Positions 49,348 through 58,666 of a stretch of DNA of 64,000 nt are shown here, in pieces. Below the pieces are notes generated by a model that was given only the letters and a program-made list of their open reading frames with translations, made no database searches and was not told the origin of the DNA. The translations under genes and the position numbers were made by a program. Location: positions 1 through 64,000 of the forward strand of contig NZ_CP014483.1 in assembly GCF_001580365.1 (NCBI RefSeq), written 5' to 3'. The stretch is from Kocuria turfanensis (GTDB lineage: Bacteria > Actinomycetota > Actinomycetes > Actinomycetales > Micrococcaceae). Position 1 is the first letter of the stretch. Each line of letters begins with the position of its first letter.

Positions 49348-51840
49348 GAGCCGAACCAGCAGGCCCTCGCTGCCGTCGCCCGTGCCATGGATGGGGCGGA
49401 GCCCGGCGCACAGTTCATCGCTAACCTGGCCACTGGCGTGGGCAAGACCTACATCGCCGGCGGGTTGTTGGACTACCTGTGGCAGGCCGGCGTCCGGAAC
49501 GTAGTGCTTATTACCCCCGGGTCCACGATCCTGCGCAAGACGGTGGACAACCTCACCCCTGGGCATCCGAAGTACTTGCGTGGGTTGCAGTGCAATCCGC
49601 TGGTGGTCACTCTGGACACCCTCGAACGCGGCGAAGTAGGACAGGCTCTGGAGGACGAGTCGCGGTTCAAGGTGTTCGTCTTTACTGTTCAGTCCTTGCT
49701 GCGCCCGAATAAGGAAGACAGACGCCGTGCACATTCTCCGCACGAGACTGTTGGGCAGGGTCTCTACGAGTACTTGCAGGGCCGCGAGGATCTGGTGGTG
49801 ATCGCTGACGAGCACCACGTCTACTACTCCGGATCCGCCAAAAAATTTGAGAGCGCTATCCACGACCTTCAGCCGCTGGCTTTGGTGGGGCTGACAGCTA
49901 CACCTCACGAGGCGACTAAGTCCGCCGTCGTTTACCGTTACCCATTGTCCGAGGCCATTGCCGACGGATGGGTGAAAATTCCAGTGCTGGTCTCCAGGCA
50001 GGACGGTGTTTTTGACACAAGGACCCAACTGGCCGATGGCCTCACCCTGCTCGACGCCAAGGCCGAGGCCATGCGGGCTTACTGCGCGAAGCATCGGAAC
50101 AAGAAGTACGTGGAGCCGGTGTTGTTCGTGGTGGCTCAGACAATTCAAGAGGCCACGGAATATCGGGATCTTCTGATCGGTAAGGACATGATTGGTGATC
50201 CCAATAAGGTCTTGCTGATTACTTCTGAGCAACCCGACGCGACCTTGGCTCAGCTCGACCAGCTGGAGAACCCATCCTCACAGGTGAGGGCTGTCGTCTC
50301 CGTGTCAATGCTTAAAGAAGGCTGGGACGTCAAGAACATTTATGTCATCGCTTCGGTGCGGTCGATGGAGTCTCAGCTGCTGACTGAACAAATCCTTGGC
50401 CGCGGGCTGCGGTTGCCTTTTGGCGAACGCACCGGTAATCCCATGTTGGATACCGTTGAGGTCCTTTCTCACCACTCGTTCGCTTCCCTGCTCAAGCGTG
50501 CCCGCGCGTTGTTGGAGGAGACTTTGGGTGATCGGGTGCAGGAAGCGGCTGTGGTCGCCGATCCGGTGCCGGGGGTCCGGCAAGAGCCCATGCCTTTGGG
50601 GCCGGGTGAGGGTAACCAGCTTGGCATGGACCTCTCCTGGGCGATAGATGTCGACGTGCTCCTCCCGGGACCAGCAGCCACCGATCCCCATCAGGATGCG
50701 TTGTTCACCTTCAACCCGACGGAGCGCCACGGTGGGGAGCAACAAGCCCATGTGGGCATGAAGCTGTCGACCATTGAGGCCCGTGTAGCCAGTGCCGGCA
50801 CTGCTACTGCTGTGCTTGAGCGGACTTACACCGCACGAGCAGCTGAAGGGGTCCGTCTGCCCCTGTTCCTGCCGAGAGTGGTCACTCGCTGGGAACGAGA
50901 TCCTTTCTCGCTGGCACGGGTCAACCTGATGAGCGTCGAAGCCTTGGGCCGTCGGTTCGCCGACGATGATGTTCCCTCTCTGATTCGCAAAGTCCTGGAC
51001 GCTGAACGCGATGACCAAGGACGGGCGCATACAGTGATCCGCGACGAGGACACGGTGGTAAAAGCCTCAACCCTTCCCATCCCATTCGAGTTGATCGAAA
51101 ACGACCTCGTCACTCGCCTGATGCGGACGAACGGCATCGAACAGACCATTGCCGAAGCCAACGCGGCCCTCGCCGTCGCCAAGGCGTTCTTGGTTGGTGC
51201 CGGCGTCACCGAAGACACCCCCTGGCGCGCTGAGCACGGGCGGTTGGCCACCACGAGACTGACCGAATGGATCACAGACCAACAAACCTCCTCGCCGGCC
51301 CGCGAAGTCCGCGAGGTTGAGCACGTTCGGTGGCCCGATCCCGCAGAGCGGACCTTCACGGCTCCACCGCAGGACCACCAGCTCATCACCTCCAGCCGCG
51401 ACTTTGTGCGCGGCTACCCCTACCGGGGATGGGAACGAGGCGTGTACGAAGTGAACACCTTCGACGCATACTCGACCGAGTTCTCTCTAGCCACCATCTT
51501 CGAAAATCCAGCTTCCCGTATCCGCGCATGGGTCCGCATTGATGCAACCGTGCCACTCCGCATCACTTACCTGATCGGAGCGGTCCAACGCAGCTACGAG
51601 CCCGACTTCATCGTCGTCGACGAGCACGGGGTCTACTGGATTGTGGAGGGCAAGAGCGACCGGGATATGGCCAGCCCCGAGGTGATCGCCAAGCGCTACG
51701 CGGCTCGGGACTGGGTTCACACGGTCAACGCCTCCGCCGATGTGCCCGAACACTGGGCATACCTCCTGGCCTCAGAATCCGTCATCACCAATGCCTCCAC
51801 GTGGGATGCCGCAAAGAACGGCGGTCAAGCGTTCTCCTGA
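49348..51840 (+). pseudogene. Type III restriction (Res-like) helicase-nuclease, 5' truncated by the IS3 element
   Basis: The frame is open from the IS3 edge (EPNQQALAAVARAMDGAE...) with the first ATG at 49387. Walker A NLATGVGKTYIA is close to this artificial start, so the normal N-terminus (Q-motif region and any upstream domain) is lost. DEAD-type motif II is VIADEHHVYY and LVGLTATPHE is motif III; the second RecA half has SMLKEGWDVKNIYVIASVRS and EQILGRGLRLPFG. The C-terminal nuclease shows YEPDFIVVDEHGVYWIVEGKSD, a PD-(D/E)xK site. No Mod methyltransferase gene is adjacent, and codon use is less GC-rich than around it. Probably a dead restriction gene, though translation from 49387 is possible. 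Confidence 0.85.
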
Positions 51841-52128
51841 CTGGTGAGTCGAAAGGCAGGGAATTCACTGAGTCGCCGCTGCGGGCCTGTGCCGAGATGC
51901 GCTGCACAGCCTAAGACGGTGGACAGCACATATGTGGTAGTCGCCCTGTCGGCGAGGAAAGCGATGGGGAATTTACCGATAGGATAACTGGTGTGCAGAA
52001 TCGCTCACAACAATCGGCGCCATCTCGACTTCTCCAAAAATGTGCAGGAAAGTAGATCGGTCCCGGCGTTCCGGACCGTGAACGAATATCGCTGAAAGCA
52101 ACGACGACATCAAGGGAAAGGTGCTGTA

Positions 52129-52458
52129 ATGGCCCAGAGCGTGCAGATCATCCTGGAGGACGACCTGGAGGGTGGTCCTGCTGATGAGACCGTCCAGTTC
52201 GGTCTGGACGGCCGGCAGTACGAAATCGACCTGTCCACCGCGAATGCGGAGAAGCTGCGGGAGGCCCTGCGCCCCTACGCCGCCGCTGGCCGGCGGGCGC
52301 AGGGCAAATCCGCCCGGACCACCGGGGCCCGATCTTCCTCCGGTGGTAACCCGGAGACGGCGAAGATCCGGGCCTGGGCGAAGGAGAACGGATACGAGGT
52401 CTCCGACCGCGGCCGCATCCACCGATCCGTCAAGGACGCCTACTACGCCGCCCAGTAG
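52129..52458 (+). CDS. lsr2: Lsr2 nucleoid-associated xenogeneic silencer
   Basis: A 109-residue protein with AAAGGTG before ATG 52129. The N-terminal dimerisation domain (VQIILEDDLEGGPADETVQF, YEIDLSTANAEKLREALRPY) and C-terminal DNA-binding domain with the AT-hook-like RGR (IRAWAKENGYEVSDRGRIHRSVKDAYYAAQ) are both complete. Lsr2 coats AT-rich horizontally acquired DNA and represses it. Plasmid-borne copies can reduce the cost of the element to the host. Confidence 0.96.
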   Translation: MAQSVQIILEDDLEGGPADETVQFGLDGRQYEIDLSTANAEKLREALRPYAAAGRRAQGKSARTTGARSSSGGNPETAKIRAWAKENGYEVSDRGRIHRSVKDAYYAAQ

Positions 52459-52754
52459 GCCCCCATTCCCCCACCCGGACGCCCCCGGCCTCCTGGGTGC
52501 TCCGAGACAGCAGCGCAGGTGCCGGCGGCCACGGCTGCGGCATCGCAGCGAAACGTCTCGGGACAGGACTCGAGCATGGAGGCCGTCACCGTGGTCTTAC
52601 CCATGAAAAGACATGTTGTCCAGGCGTAGCGTGGAGGCACCCGTCGCAGATGATCCGCGCCCAGTTCGCCGCACTTTCCGCGCTCGAAGGGTTCTGCGTT
52701 TCGGGCATTTTCTGGGGCGGCGGTGCCCGCATCGCCCGTGCGGATGACACCGGA

Positions 52755-52787
52755 CGGGCCCTGCCACCCACCCCCTGGCAGGGCCCG
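52755..52787. terminator. Hairpin downstream of lsr2
   Basis: CGGGCCCTGCCA (52755-52766) and TGGCAGGGCCCG (52776-52787) form a perfect 12-bp stem with a 9-base loop. The 491-base interval 52459-52949 shows no gene, only this hairpin and the next. Confidence 0.55.
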
Positions 52788-52915
52788 CCCCCGTCATCAC
52801 CGAGCACAGCTTCCCCACCGCCGACCATGCCTCCACCTGAGAACACGGGTTCTGCTAGCGTCGAGGCGCCCCTGGCCCGAGGGGTAGGTGCCCGATCTCC
52901 CCGATCGGTCACTGG

Positions 52916-52945
52916 AGCGTCCCCGCCCTGCAGGGTGGGGACGCT
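52916..52945. terminator. Strong palindromic terminator
   Basis: AGCGTCCCC (52916-52924) pairs with GGGGACGCT (52937-52945), and the inner CCCTGCAGGG extends the stem with one G-T wobble. TTTCCC follows on the plus strand. It lies just past the stop of the minus-strand gene at 52950-53357 and could serve both directions. Confidence 0.7.
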
Positions 52946-52949
52946 TTCC

Positions 52950-53357
52950 CTACTGCTGAGCTGTTCCCTTGCGCAGGTAGATCACACACTGTCGGCGGAT
53001 GTCGTTGAGCACCCGTAGGGCTGCCGGCAGGCTCAGTCCCAGTGCGCCGTGCTCGTGGGTGTGGACGTAGACGTAGGCGCTCAGGGTCACCGCGCCGTCG
53101 TGGGGCCCGTCCCAGTCCTCCACGATCCCGCACAGGGCGGCGGGGTGATGCTGCACCTGCCCAGGGTCGTGGACTTGCAGCAATTCTTCCTCGACGGTGA
53201 ATTCTCCGTAGAGCACGGCATCGTCGTCGATGACGGTGGTGACCACTCGCGACAAGCCGCCCAGGTCCATCTCGCTCCCCGTCAGCACCTGGCCGTCCAA
53301 AACGTTCGCGGTGGTGAGCACCGCGCTTTGATCATGCGGCAACTGATTTACGGACAT
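52950..53357 (-). CDS. Unknown acidic soluble protein
   Basis: A 135-residue protein with GGAAGGACACGG before ATG 53357. No signal or membrane segment. Beta-rich composition with LSRVVTTVIDDDAVLYGEFTVEEELLQVHDPGQV and SAYVYVHTHEHGALGLSLPAALRVLNDIRRQ; the RHH-like final helix is probably incidental. No family recognised. It stands alone, divergent from the surface protein gene. Confidence 0.7.
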   Translation of the reverse strand: MSVNQLPHDQSAVLTTANVLDGQVLTGSEMDLGGLSRVVTTVIDDDAVLYGEFTVEEELLQVHDPGQVQHHPAALCGIVEDWDGPHDGAVTLSAYVYVHTHEHGALGLSLPAALRVLNDIRRQCVIYLRKGTAQQ

Positions 53358-53740
53358 AGGCCCGTGTCCTTCCGCTCCACTTCTTCCAACGGTGGCAGTG
53401 GGGGGTGGGCATCACTCTAGTGCTCTGGGTCACCCGTGCCGGTCCGTGTGACGCTCCACGACCTGCCACGACTTGTGCGGCAAAGCCACTCGCGAAGGGG
53501 CATTCCGGCGATTAGGCGCTGCTCGGGGCCCAGCGGCAGACAATCGGAGCCCCCCGGAGAACTCATCGCCGGCAGGTCCCCCGGTCACGGGACGCCCGTC
53601 GTCCTGATGTACCACCCCGGGAGGACACGTGAGGCCGCACCCCCTGGGGAAGACTCGGCACAGCACCTGTTTGGCGTCTTATCGACGTCATCTGCCCCCT
53701 AAGTGACCCACAGCACGGTGACTTTTGTACAGTGGGCTAC

Positions 53741-53763
53741 ACGAAAGCAAAGTTTGCTTTCGT
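53741..53763. promoter_or_regulatory. 23-bp operator-like palindrome upstream of the surface protein
   Basis: ACGAAAGCAAA at 53741-53751 and TTTGCTTTCGT at 53753-53763 are perfect inverse copies around a single central G. It lies 63 bases before the surface protein start. The rest of 53358-53826 has no gene. Likely the binding site of a dimeric regulator. Confidence 0.75.
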
Positions 53764-53826
53764 TACCCCCCGTTGGTGGTGCGCTTCTCCCCCAGTAGCT
53801 GCGCCTCGTATCAGATAAGAGCGATC

Positions 53827-55836
53827 ATGAACCTTGGTAAGAAGCTTTTCGCCACCGGTACCGCGGCCGCACTGGCCTCTGGTGGTTTGTTCCTCACTGC
53901 TGGCCCGGCTTCGGCCGCGGTGGGTGACCCGGAGTGCCTGGCGGCGGAGGCGCAGCTGCGGGCGGGCCTGGAGCAGGCCGGGATCGAGGCTGAGCTCGTC
54001 GATGAGCTCGAGGCCGCAGTCGATGTCGTGGTGGCCGCCCAGGCCGAGCGCGACGCCCGGGCCCAGGCGGCCCTGGATGCCGCGACCGCCCTGGAGGTGG
54101 CGGTGGCAGAGCTGGAGGCTGCGGAGGATGCCGCCGCTGAGGTGGACATCGAGGCCGCTGAGGCGGCCCGAGACGCCGCCCAGGCCGAGCTGGATGAGGC
54201 TAACACGGCCCTGGCCGATGCCGAGGCCGTGCTGGAGGCCGAGGTGGCCGCCTACAACGAGGTCGTCGCCGCCGCCGAGGCCGACCTGGAGGCCGCTCTG
54301 GCCGCCCAGGCCGAGGCCGACGCCGAACTGGCCGCAGCCGATGAGGCGGTGCTGGAGGCCGAAGCCGATCTGGAGGCCGCGGTCGCCGCGCAGGAAGCCC
54401 TCGATGCCGCTCTGGACGCCCAGGTCGAGGCCGACGCGGCGGTCGGTCCGGCCCAGGACGCCCTGGACGCGGCCCTGGCCGCCCAGGTCGAGGCCGATGC
54501 CGCGGTCGACACCGCTCAGGACGCCCTGGATGCGGCGGCGGCGGTGCAGGCCGATGCGCAGGCCGCCCTGGAGGTGGAGCTGGCCGAGCTGCAGCTCGCC
54601 CTGGACGCCCAGGTGCAGGCTGATGCCGCGGTCACTGCCGCCGACGTCGCCGTAACTGCGGCGCTGGGGGTGCAGGCCGATGCCGAGGCGGCCCTGGCCG
54701 ATGCCACGGTGGCCCTGACCGCAGCCCTGGCCGACGGGGACGCCGATGCGATCGCCGCCGCCGAGCTGGCCGTGGAGGAGGCGACCGCGGCCGTGGAGGC
54801 CGCGATCGGCGCGGTGGTCACCGCCCAGGCCGAGGCGGATGCCGCGGTGGCCGCGGCCGCCGATGCGGCCCTGACCGTCGGGGTGGCCCAGGACGAGGCC
54901 GATGCCGCCCAGGCCGAGGTGGACGCAGCCGCCGATGTCACCGCCGACGCGCAGGCGCAGCTGGACGCCGCCGTCGCGGCCGCCGCCGACGCCGCAGCCG
55001 CCGTGGCCACCGCCCAGACGGAGCTGGCCGACGCCGAAGCTGCCGCCGATGCTGCTGCGGCCGCGGTGGTCGAGGCGACCGCGGCAGTGGAGGAGGCCGG
55101 GTCCGTCGCCGATGCCCAGGCCGCCCTGGAGGTGGCTGTGGCCGATCGGGACGCCGCCCAGGCCGAGGCCGAGGCGGCCGCTGCCGCGGTGGCCGAGGCG
55201 CAGGTGGCGCTGGAGGCCGCCCAGGTGGAGCCGCAGGCGCTGATCGACGCCCGGGCGGAGGTGGCCGCCGCGGCGGAGGTCCAGGCCGAGGCCCAGGCTG
55301 CGTTCGACGCCGCGCAGGCCGAGCTGGACGCCCAGCTGGGCCTGCTGGCTGCGGTCGAGGACGCCGAGACCGCCGTGGCCGATGCCGAGGTGGCCGTGGA
55401 GACGGCCGTGGCCGCCGCGATCGAGGCGCAGCTGGCCCTGGACGCCGCCGTCGAGAGCCTCGCTGAGGTCCGCCTGGCCCTGGGCGAGGTCGGGGTTGAC
55501 GTCGAGGAGCTGGAAGCTCTCTTCGACGCAGCCCTGGTTGCCTGCGCCGGCCCGGGTGCCGGCATCGACGTCGATGTGGACGAGGGCCTGGTCACCGGCC
55601 CCTCTACCTCCCCGGGTGCCCCGTGGTCCCCGGGTACCTCCCCGGTGCACTGGGTGCCCGGCTCCTCCATGGAGACCACCAACCAGGGCATGAACGTCCA
55701 GACCGCCGGCACCACCCCCAGCACGACCACCGGTGCCGGTTCCGAGAACCACCTGGGAGTGATCGCGCTGACCGGGGCCGGTCTGCTCGCCGCGACCGGG
55801 CTGGTGCTGCGCCGCCGGCACACCACCGGCAGCTAA
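53827..55836 (+). CDS. Large alanine-rich coiled-coil wall-anchored protein
   Basis: 669 residues from ATG 53827. A signal peptide (GKKLFATGTAAALASGGLFLTAGPASAA) is followed by about 550 residues composed largely of Ala, Glu, Asp, Val and Gln in a heptad-like pattern (QAALDAATALEVAVAELEAAEDAAAE), predicted as one long helix or coiled coil. Repeated blocks such as LDAALAAQVEADAAV recur. The C-terminus has a Pro/Thr/Ser linker, a sorting-signal-like VQTAG, then a hydrophobic helix (LGVIALTGAGLLAATGLVL) and RRR. It is probably covalently attached to the wall by the sortase of the next gene. A stalk or adhesin function is inference. Confidence 0.85.
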   Translation: MNLGKKLFATGTAAALASGGLFLTAGPASAAVGDPECLAAEAQLRAGLEQAGIEAELVDELEAAVDVVVAAQAERDARAQAALDAATALEVAVAELEAAEDAAAEVDIEAAEAARDAAQAELDEANTALADAEAVLEAEVAAYNEVVAAAEADLEAALAAQAEADAELAAADEAVLEAEADLEAAVAAQEALDAALDAQVEADAAVGPAQDALDAALAAQVEADAAVDTAQDALDAAAAVQADAQAALEVELAELQLALDAQVQADAAVTAADVAVTAALGVQADAEAALADATVALTAALADGDADAIAAAELAVEEATAAVEAAIGAVVTAQAEADAAVAAAADAALTVGVAQDEADAAQAEVDAAADVTADAQAQLDAAVAAAADAAAAVATAQTELADAEAAADAAAAAVVEATAAVEEAGSVADAQAALEVAVADRDAAQAEAEAAAAAVAEAQVALEAAQVEPQALIDARAEVAAAAEVQAEAQAAFDAAQAELDAQLGLLAAVEDAETAVADAEVAVETAVAAAIEAQLALDAAVESLAEVRLALGEVGVDVEELEALFDAALVACAGPGAGIDVDVDEGLVTGPSTSPGAPWSPGTSPVHWVPGSSMETTNQGMNVQTAGTTPSTTTGAGSENHLGVIALTGAGLLAATGLVLRRRHTTGS

Positions 55837-55843
55837 CCACCAC

Positions 55844-55875
55844 GGCGGGTGGGGCGCTTCCGCACCCCACCCGCC
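55844..55875 (+). terminator. Terminator hairpin 1 after the surface protein
   Basis: GGCGGGTGGGG (55844-55854) pairs with CCCCACCCGCC (55865-55875), 10-base loop, eight bases after the stop codon. Confidence 0.7.
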
Positions 55876-55889
55876 ACCGTCGTGACCCT

Positions 55890-55920
55890 CCGGGCGCCGG
55901 CCACCCTGGCCGGCGCCCGG
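55890..55920 (+). terminator. Hairpin 2 between surface protein and sortase
   Basis: CCGGGCGCCGGCC (55890-55902) pairs perfectly with GGCCGGCGCCCGG (55908-55920), 5-base loop. Two tandem hairpins suggest that only part of the transcripts reach the sortase gene, setting the ratio of substrate to enzyme. Confidence 0.65.
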
Positions 55921-55953
55921 AACCACACCACCAGCCCTCGGGGGGGGCACCAG

Positions 55954-56742
55954 ATGGGCCATCAGCACGATCTGCACCGCGACCAGGACGCCACCACCAC
56001 AGCACTTGGCCAGCGCCGGGGCACACGCACCCTGCCCGCGCTCACCGCCCTGGCCGCCGCCGTGCTGCTCGGGGTCGGCGGATACCTCGGCCTCGGGCCC
56101 GCCCCTGACACCGGGGCGACCGAGCCGGCACCAGCAGCCACCCACAGCACCACCCCCAGTCCGACCCGGAGCGATGACCACTCACCGGACGCGCCCACCA
56201 CAGCGCCCTCCTCCTCACCCAAGCCTTCCCCAGAGCGCTCCGCTACAACACCATCGCCGGTACCGCCCACATCGTCCCCCGCGCCGGGCCGGGCCCAGCC
56301 GGCGGCCTCAGCCCCGGTTCACCTCACCGTGCCTGCGGCCGGCATCGACCAGCCGATCCTGCCGCTGGCCCCGAGCACCGCCGAGCTGGCCAACCAGTCG
56401 ATCGTGCCCCCGATGACCATGGACGCCTACTGGCTGGCCACCTACGGCACCCCCGGAGCCGGGTCCACGAACACCACCTACATCACCGGGCACAGCTGGG
56501 AAGGCGCCGACGCCCCCTTCGACCGGCTCAGCACCCACCTGAACCCCGGAGACACCATCACCCTCAGCACCCAGACCGGGGCCATCGACTACACCGTGGA
56601 CACGGTCACCACCCACGACAAGAACACCCTCAAAAACAGCGACATCTGGCGCATCACCCCGCAACGACTGGTGATCATCAGCTGCTACACCAACGACCCC
56701 TGGGGCAAGAACGTCGTCATCACCGCCAGCCCCACCCCTTGA
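55954..56742 (+). CDS. Sortase (actinobacterial class E/F-like)
   Basis: A 262-residue protein from ATG 55954. One N-terminal transmembrane helix (about residues 25-45), a Pro/Thr/Ser linker to about 120, and the sortase barrel: AAGIDQPILPLAPS, TTYITGHSWEGADAPFDRLSTHLNPGD (catalytic His), LVIISCYTNDPWGKNVVI (catalytic Cys). The usual arginine after the cysteine is not evident; the equivalent segment reads WGKN. It lies just downstream of a matching substrate gene, so it is likely its dedicated sortase. Confidence 0.88.
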   Translation: MGHQHDLHRDQDATTTALGQRRGTRTLPALTALAAAVLLGVGGYLGLGPAPDTGATEPAPAATHSTTPSPTRSDDHSPDAPTTAPSSSPKPSPERSATTPSPVPPTSSPAPGRAQPAASAPVHLTVPAAGIDQPILPLAPSTAELANQSIVPPMTMDAYWLATYGTPGAGSTNTTYITGHSWEGADAPFDRLSTHLNPGDTITLSTQTGAIDYTVDTVTTHDKNTLKNSDIWRITPQRLVIISCYTNDPWGKNVVITASPTP

Positions 56743-56854
56743 CCCATACCTGACCAGTCCCCATACGAGCCCGGACGGGGCAAGCCGACCACCACACCTC
56801 TCACCCGTGACGAACACACGGTCACCACCGATCAGCGGTGAACAGGAACAGCCC

Positions 56855-57271
56855 ATGACCGCCTCTACCCCCGATCTTTTCGCCGTCGAGCTGCGCCCCC
56901 ACACCCCGGCGGAATGGATCGCGACCTACTACCCGCTGATCAAGACCACAGCAGGCAGCAGAGTCGACATCACCACGGTGCTGCACCAACACCGGCTACC
57001 CGGTCCGCCACCGAACCACGGAACAGCACGATGGCTAGAAGCACGCGCCGCCGACCCCGACGCACCCTGCTACGCGGACTACCCCACCTGGAAAACCGAA
57101 CTGGCCGCTGGCTACGCAGCCTCAGTGACCGCTTACCACACTGAGAACACCCAACAACCCTCCCGGCATCTCACCTCCCACACTGCCCTGGGCACGGCCG
57201 TCATCCTTCCCGGACAACTCCCGGAATGGATCAACAACGACACGGTGAGCACCGAAGACGAGAACACCTAA
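56855..57271 (+). CDS. Unknown soluble protein
   Basis: A 138-residue protein from ATG 56855 with CAGGAAC upstream. No membrane segment; helical, with PAEWIATYYPLIKTTAG and a C-terminal PGQLPEWINNDTVSTEDEN. No family recognised. Probably cotranscribed with the sortase (112-base gap) and followed by a terminator. Confidence 0.65.
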   Translation: MTASTPDLFAVELRPHTPAEWIATYYPLIKTTAGSRVDITTVLHQHRLPGPPPNHGTARWLEARAADPDAPCYADYPTWKTELAAGYAASVTAYHTENTQQPSRHLTSHTALGTAVILPGQLPEWINNDTVSTEDENT

Positions 57272-57363
57272 CCCGATGAAAACAGCAGGCTCGCACCCGA
57301 AACCTCTACCCCAGCCCCCTCATTTAAGCCATGCTGTTCCTGTGGCGAAAGGCATCTCCCACA

Positions 57364-57394
57364 CAGAAAGCCGGGCCCTGTGCCCGGCTTTCTG
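57364..57394 (+). terminator. Rho-independent terminator
   Basis: CAGAAAGCCGGGC (57364-57376) pairs exactly with GCCCGGCTTTCTG (57382-57394), 5-base loop. It lies 92 bases after the preceding gene. Nothing else is seen in 57272-57602. Confidence 0.75.
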
Positions 57395-57602
57395 CATGCC
57401 CAACATGCCATCATCGAGCCCGCATTGAGCGCCTTTGCTATCACCTTCACCAACCGGATGCCAGCGGCGGAGAGCCACAAACCAGGGAAACGCCCCTTAC
57501 ACCATTTGTGCGACAACCCCCCAGGGGCCGACAAGCACCGATTCCCCCTAGGTACAGGTAGCTGCGGGGCAGGTCAGCCAGCAAAAGTCGGGGCAGTCCC
57601 GT

Positions 57603-57809
57603 TCACGGAATGACGGTGACTTTTCTCGCTCGGAGACCGTGGGCGCAGGACTCGGTCTCGAACTCGACGCGATCGTTCTCGTGGAGCGTGCGGTAGCCCG
57701 TGGCGTTGATGGCCGTGAACTCCGTGAACACATCCGGGGAGCCGTCGTCAGGAGTGATGATGCCAAAACCTTTCTCCGGGTTAAACCACTTAACGACGCC
57801 CGTAGCCAT
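57603..57809 (-). CDS. Cold shock protein (CspA family) with altered RNP2
   Basis: A 68-residue protein from ATG 57809; a longer frame upstream is not coding. RNP1 is KGFGIITPDDG as normal, but the RNP2 equivalent reads DVFTEFTAIN where DVFVHFSAI is usual, so one aromatic/His contact for nucleic acid is altered. Cold shock proteins melt RNA structure. A long untranslated leader (57810 onward) is usual for the family. Confidence 0.93.
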   Translation of the reverse strand: MATGVVKWFNPEKGFGIITPDDGSPDVFTEFTAINATGYRTLHENDRVEFETESCAHGLRARKVTVIP

Positions 57810-58666
57810 ACCGGTACCTGACTTTCTGAAAGGCAGAGCATCCCCGGCCGGCGGAAACATCACGCGGGGGATTGCTAATGCACAGCAGTTTCTCAGAAAG
57901 CAGCGTCTGGGGCTAGAGCCGACGGGCACCATCCCCGCGCCGGGATGATCACCGTGAACCCGGAAGCCCACCGGGGGTAGAGGTGGCCTGCGCAGTGCGG
58001 TGCTGGCAAAGCCCGGGCACCGAGTCCTGACCCCGCCATTCGCACCCGGTGGCACGGGCACGATCAGAAGTGCACTTGTCGGTGAGAGCAATGCGGACGG
58101 GAAACTGCCAGCAACCGTGCGGCAGTCCCGCCGACGGCCTTGAGGCCCTCGCTTTGAACAACGGCGTGAGCGACCCGTCGTCAATACGTTCTCAGTGCAC
58201 GGGGAGAAGAGGAGGCGAGTCGGCCCCCCAGCCGGCCTCGCCTCCTCGTACTACTTCCTCCAGCGGCGAGCATCCCTGTGGATCCCCCCGGATCCGGATG
58301 CGCTGGGCCTGCTCGAAGGAAACCAGGGCGTCCGGGCGGAAGCACGAAACGTCCTGGCAGGGGCAGGATCACCCGCCAGCAGGAGCTACGGCAAAGCCGT
58401 ACGTCATGTCAGCACTCAAAATGCAAAGTCATGAGGCTCGGCCGCGAGCACATCGCCTGCGCACCACGCCCGGAGCCTGGATCGTGTGTGGAGTCCATGC
58501 TTGGCGGCAGGGGAAGAGCCGGACACTGTGCCCGGCTCTTCGCGTGGGAATGCCTTTCACCACGGGTCCAGTGTGGGGCACAAGGTAGGCCGTGGCTAGA
58601 GCTTCCGTGGGGTCCCAGATACGCGGACTGGGGAAGGAGCCGGGCGGCGGTCCAAATCCTCCTGAG
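57810..58666. other. 857-base non-coding interval with hairpins
   Basis: No gene with coding character on either strand. It probably contains the leader of the cold shock gene (minus strand). Two terminator-like structures: GAGGAGGCGAG (58209-58219) with CTCGCCTCCTC (58237-58247), and GAAGAGCCGG (58513-58522) with CCGGCTCTTC (58532-58541). The second resembles the stem at 57364. Confidence 0.6.

Noticed and set aside
53737-56181. An 814-residue open frame antisense to the surface protein
   Set aside because: Its Gly/Leu/His/Arg pattern is the complement of Ala/Glu heptads, and it lacks a start with a ribosome site.
57810-58184. Longer start for the cold shock protein
   Set aside because: Csp proteins are about 67-70 residues and begin at MATGVVKWF; the upstream frame has no coding character.
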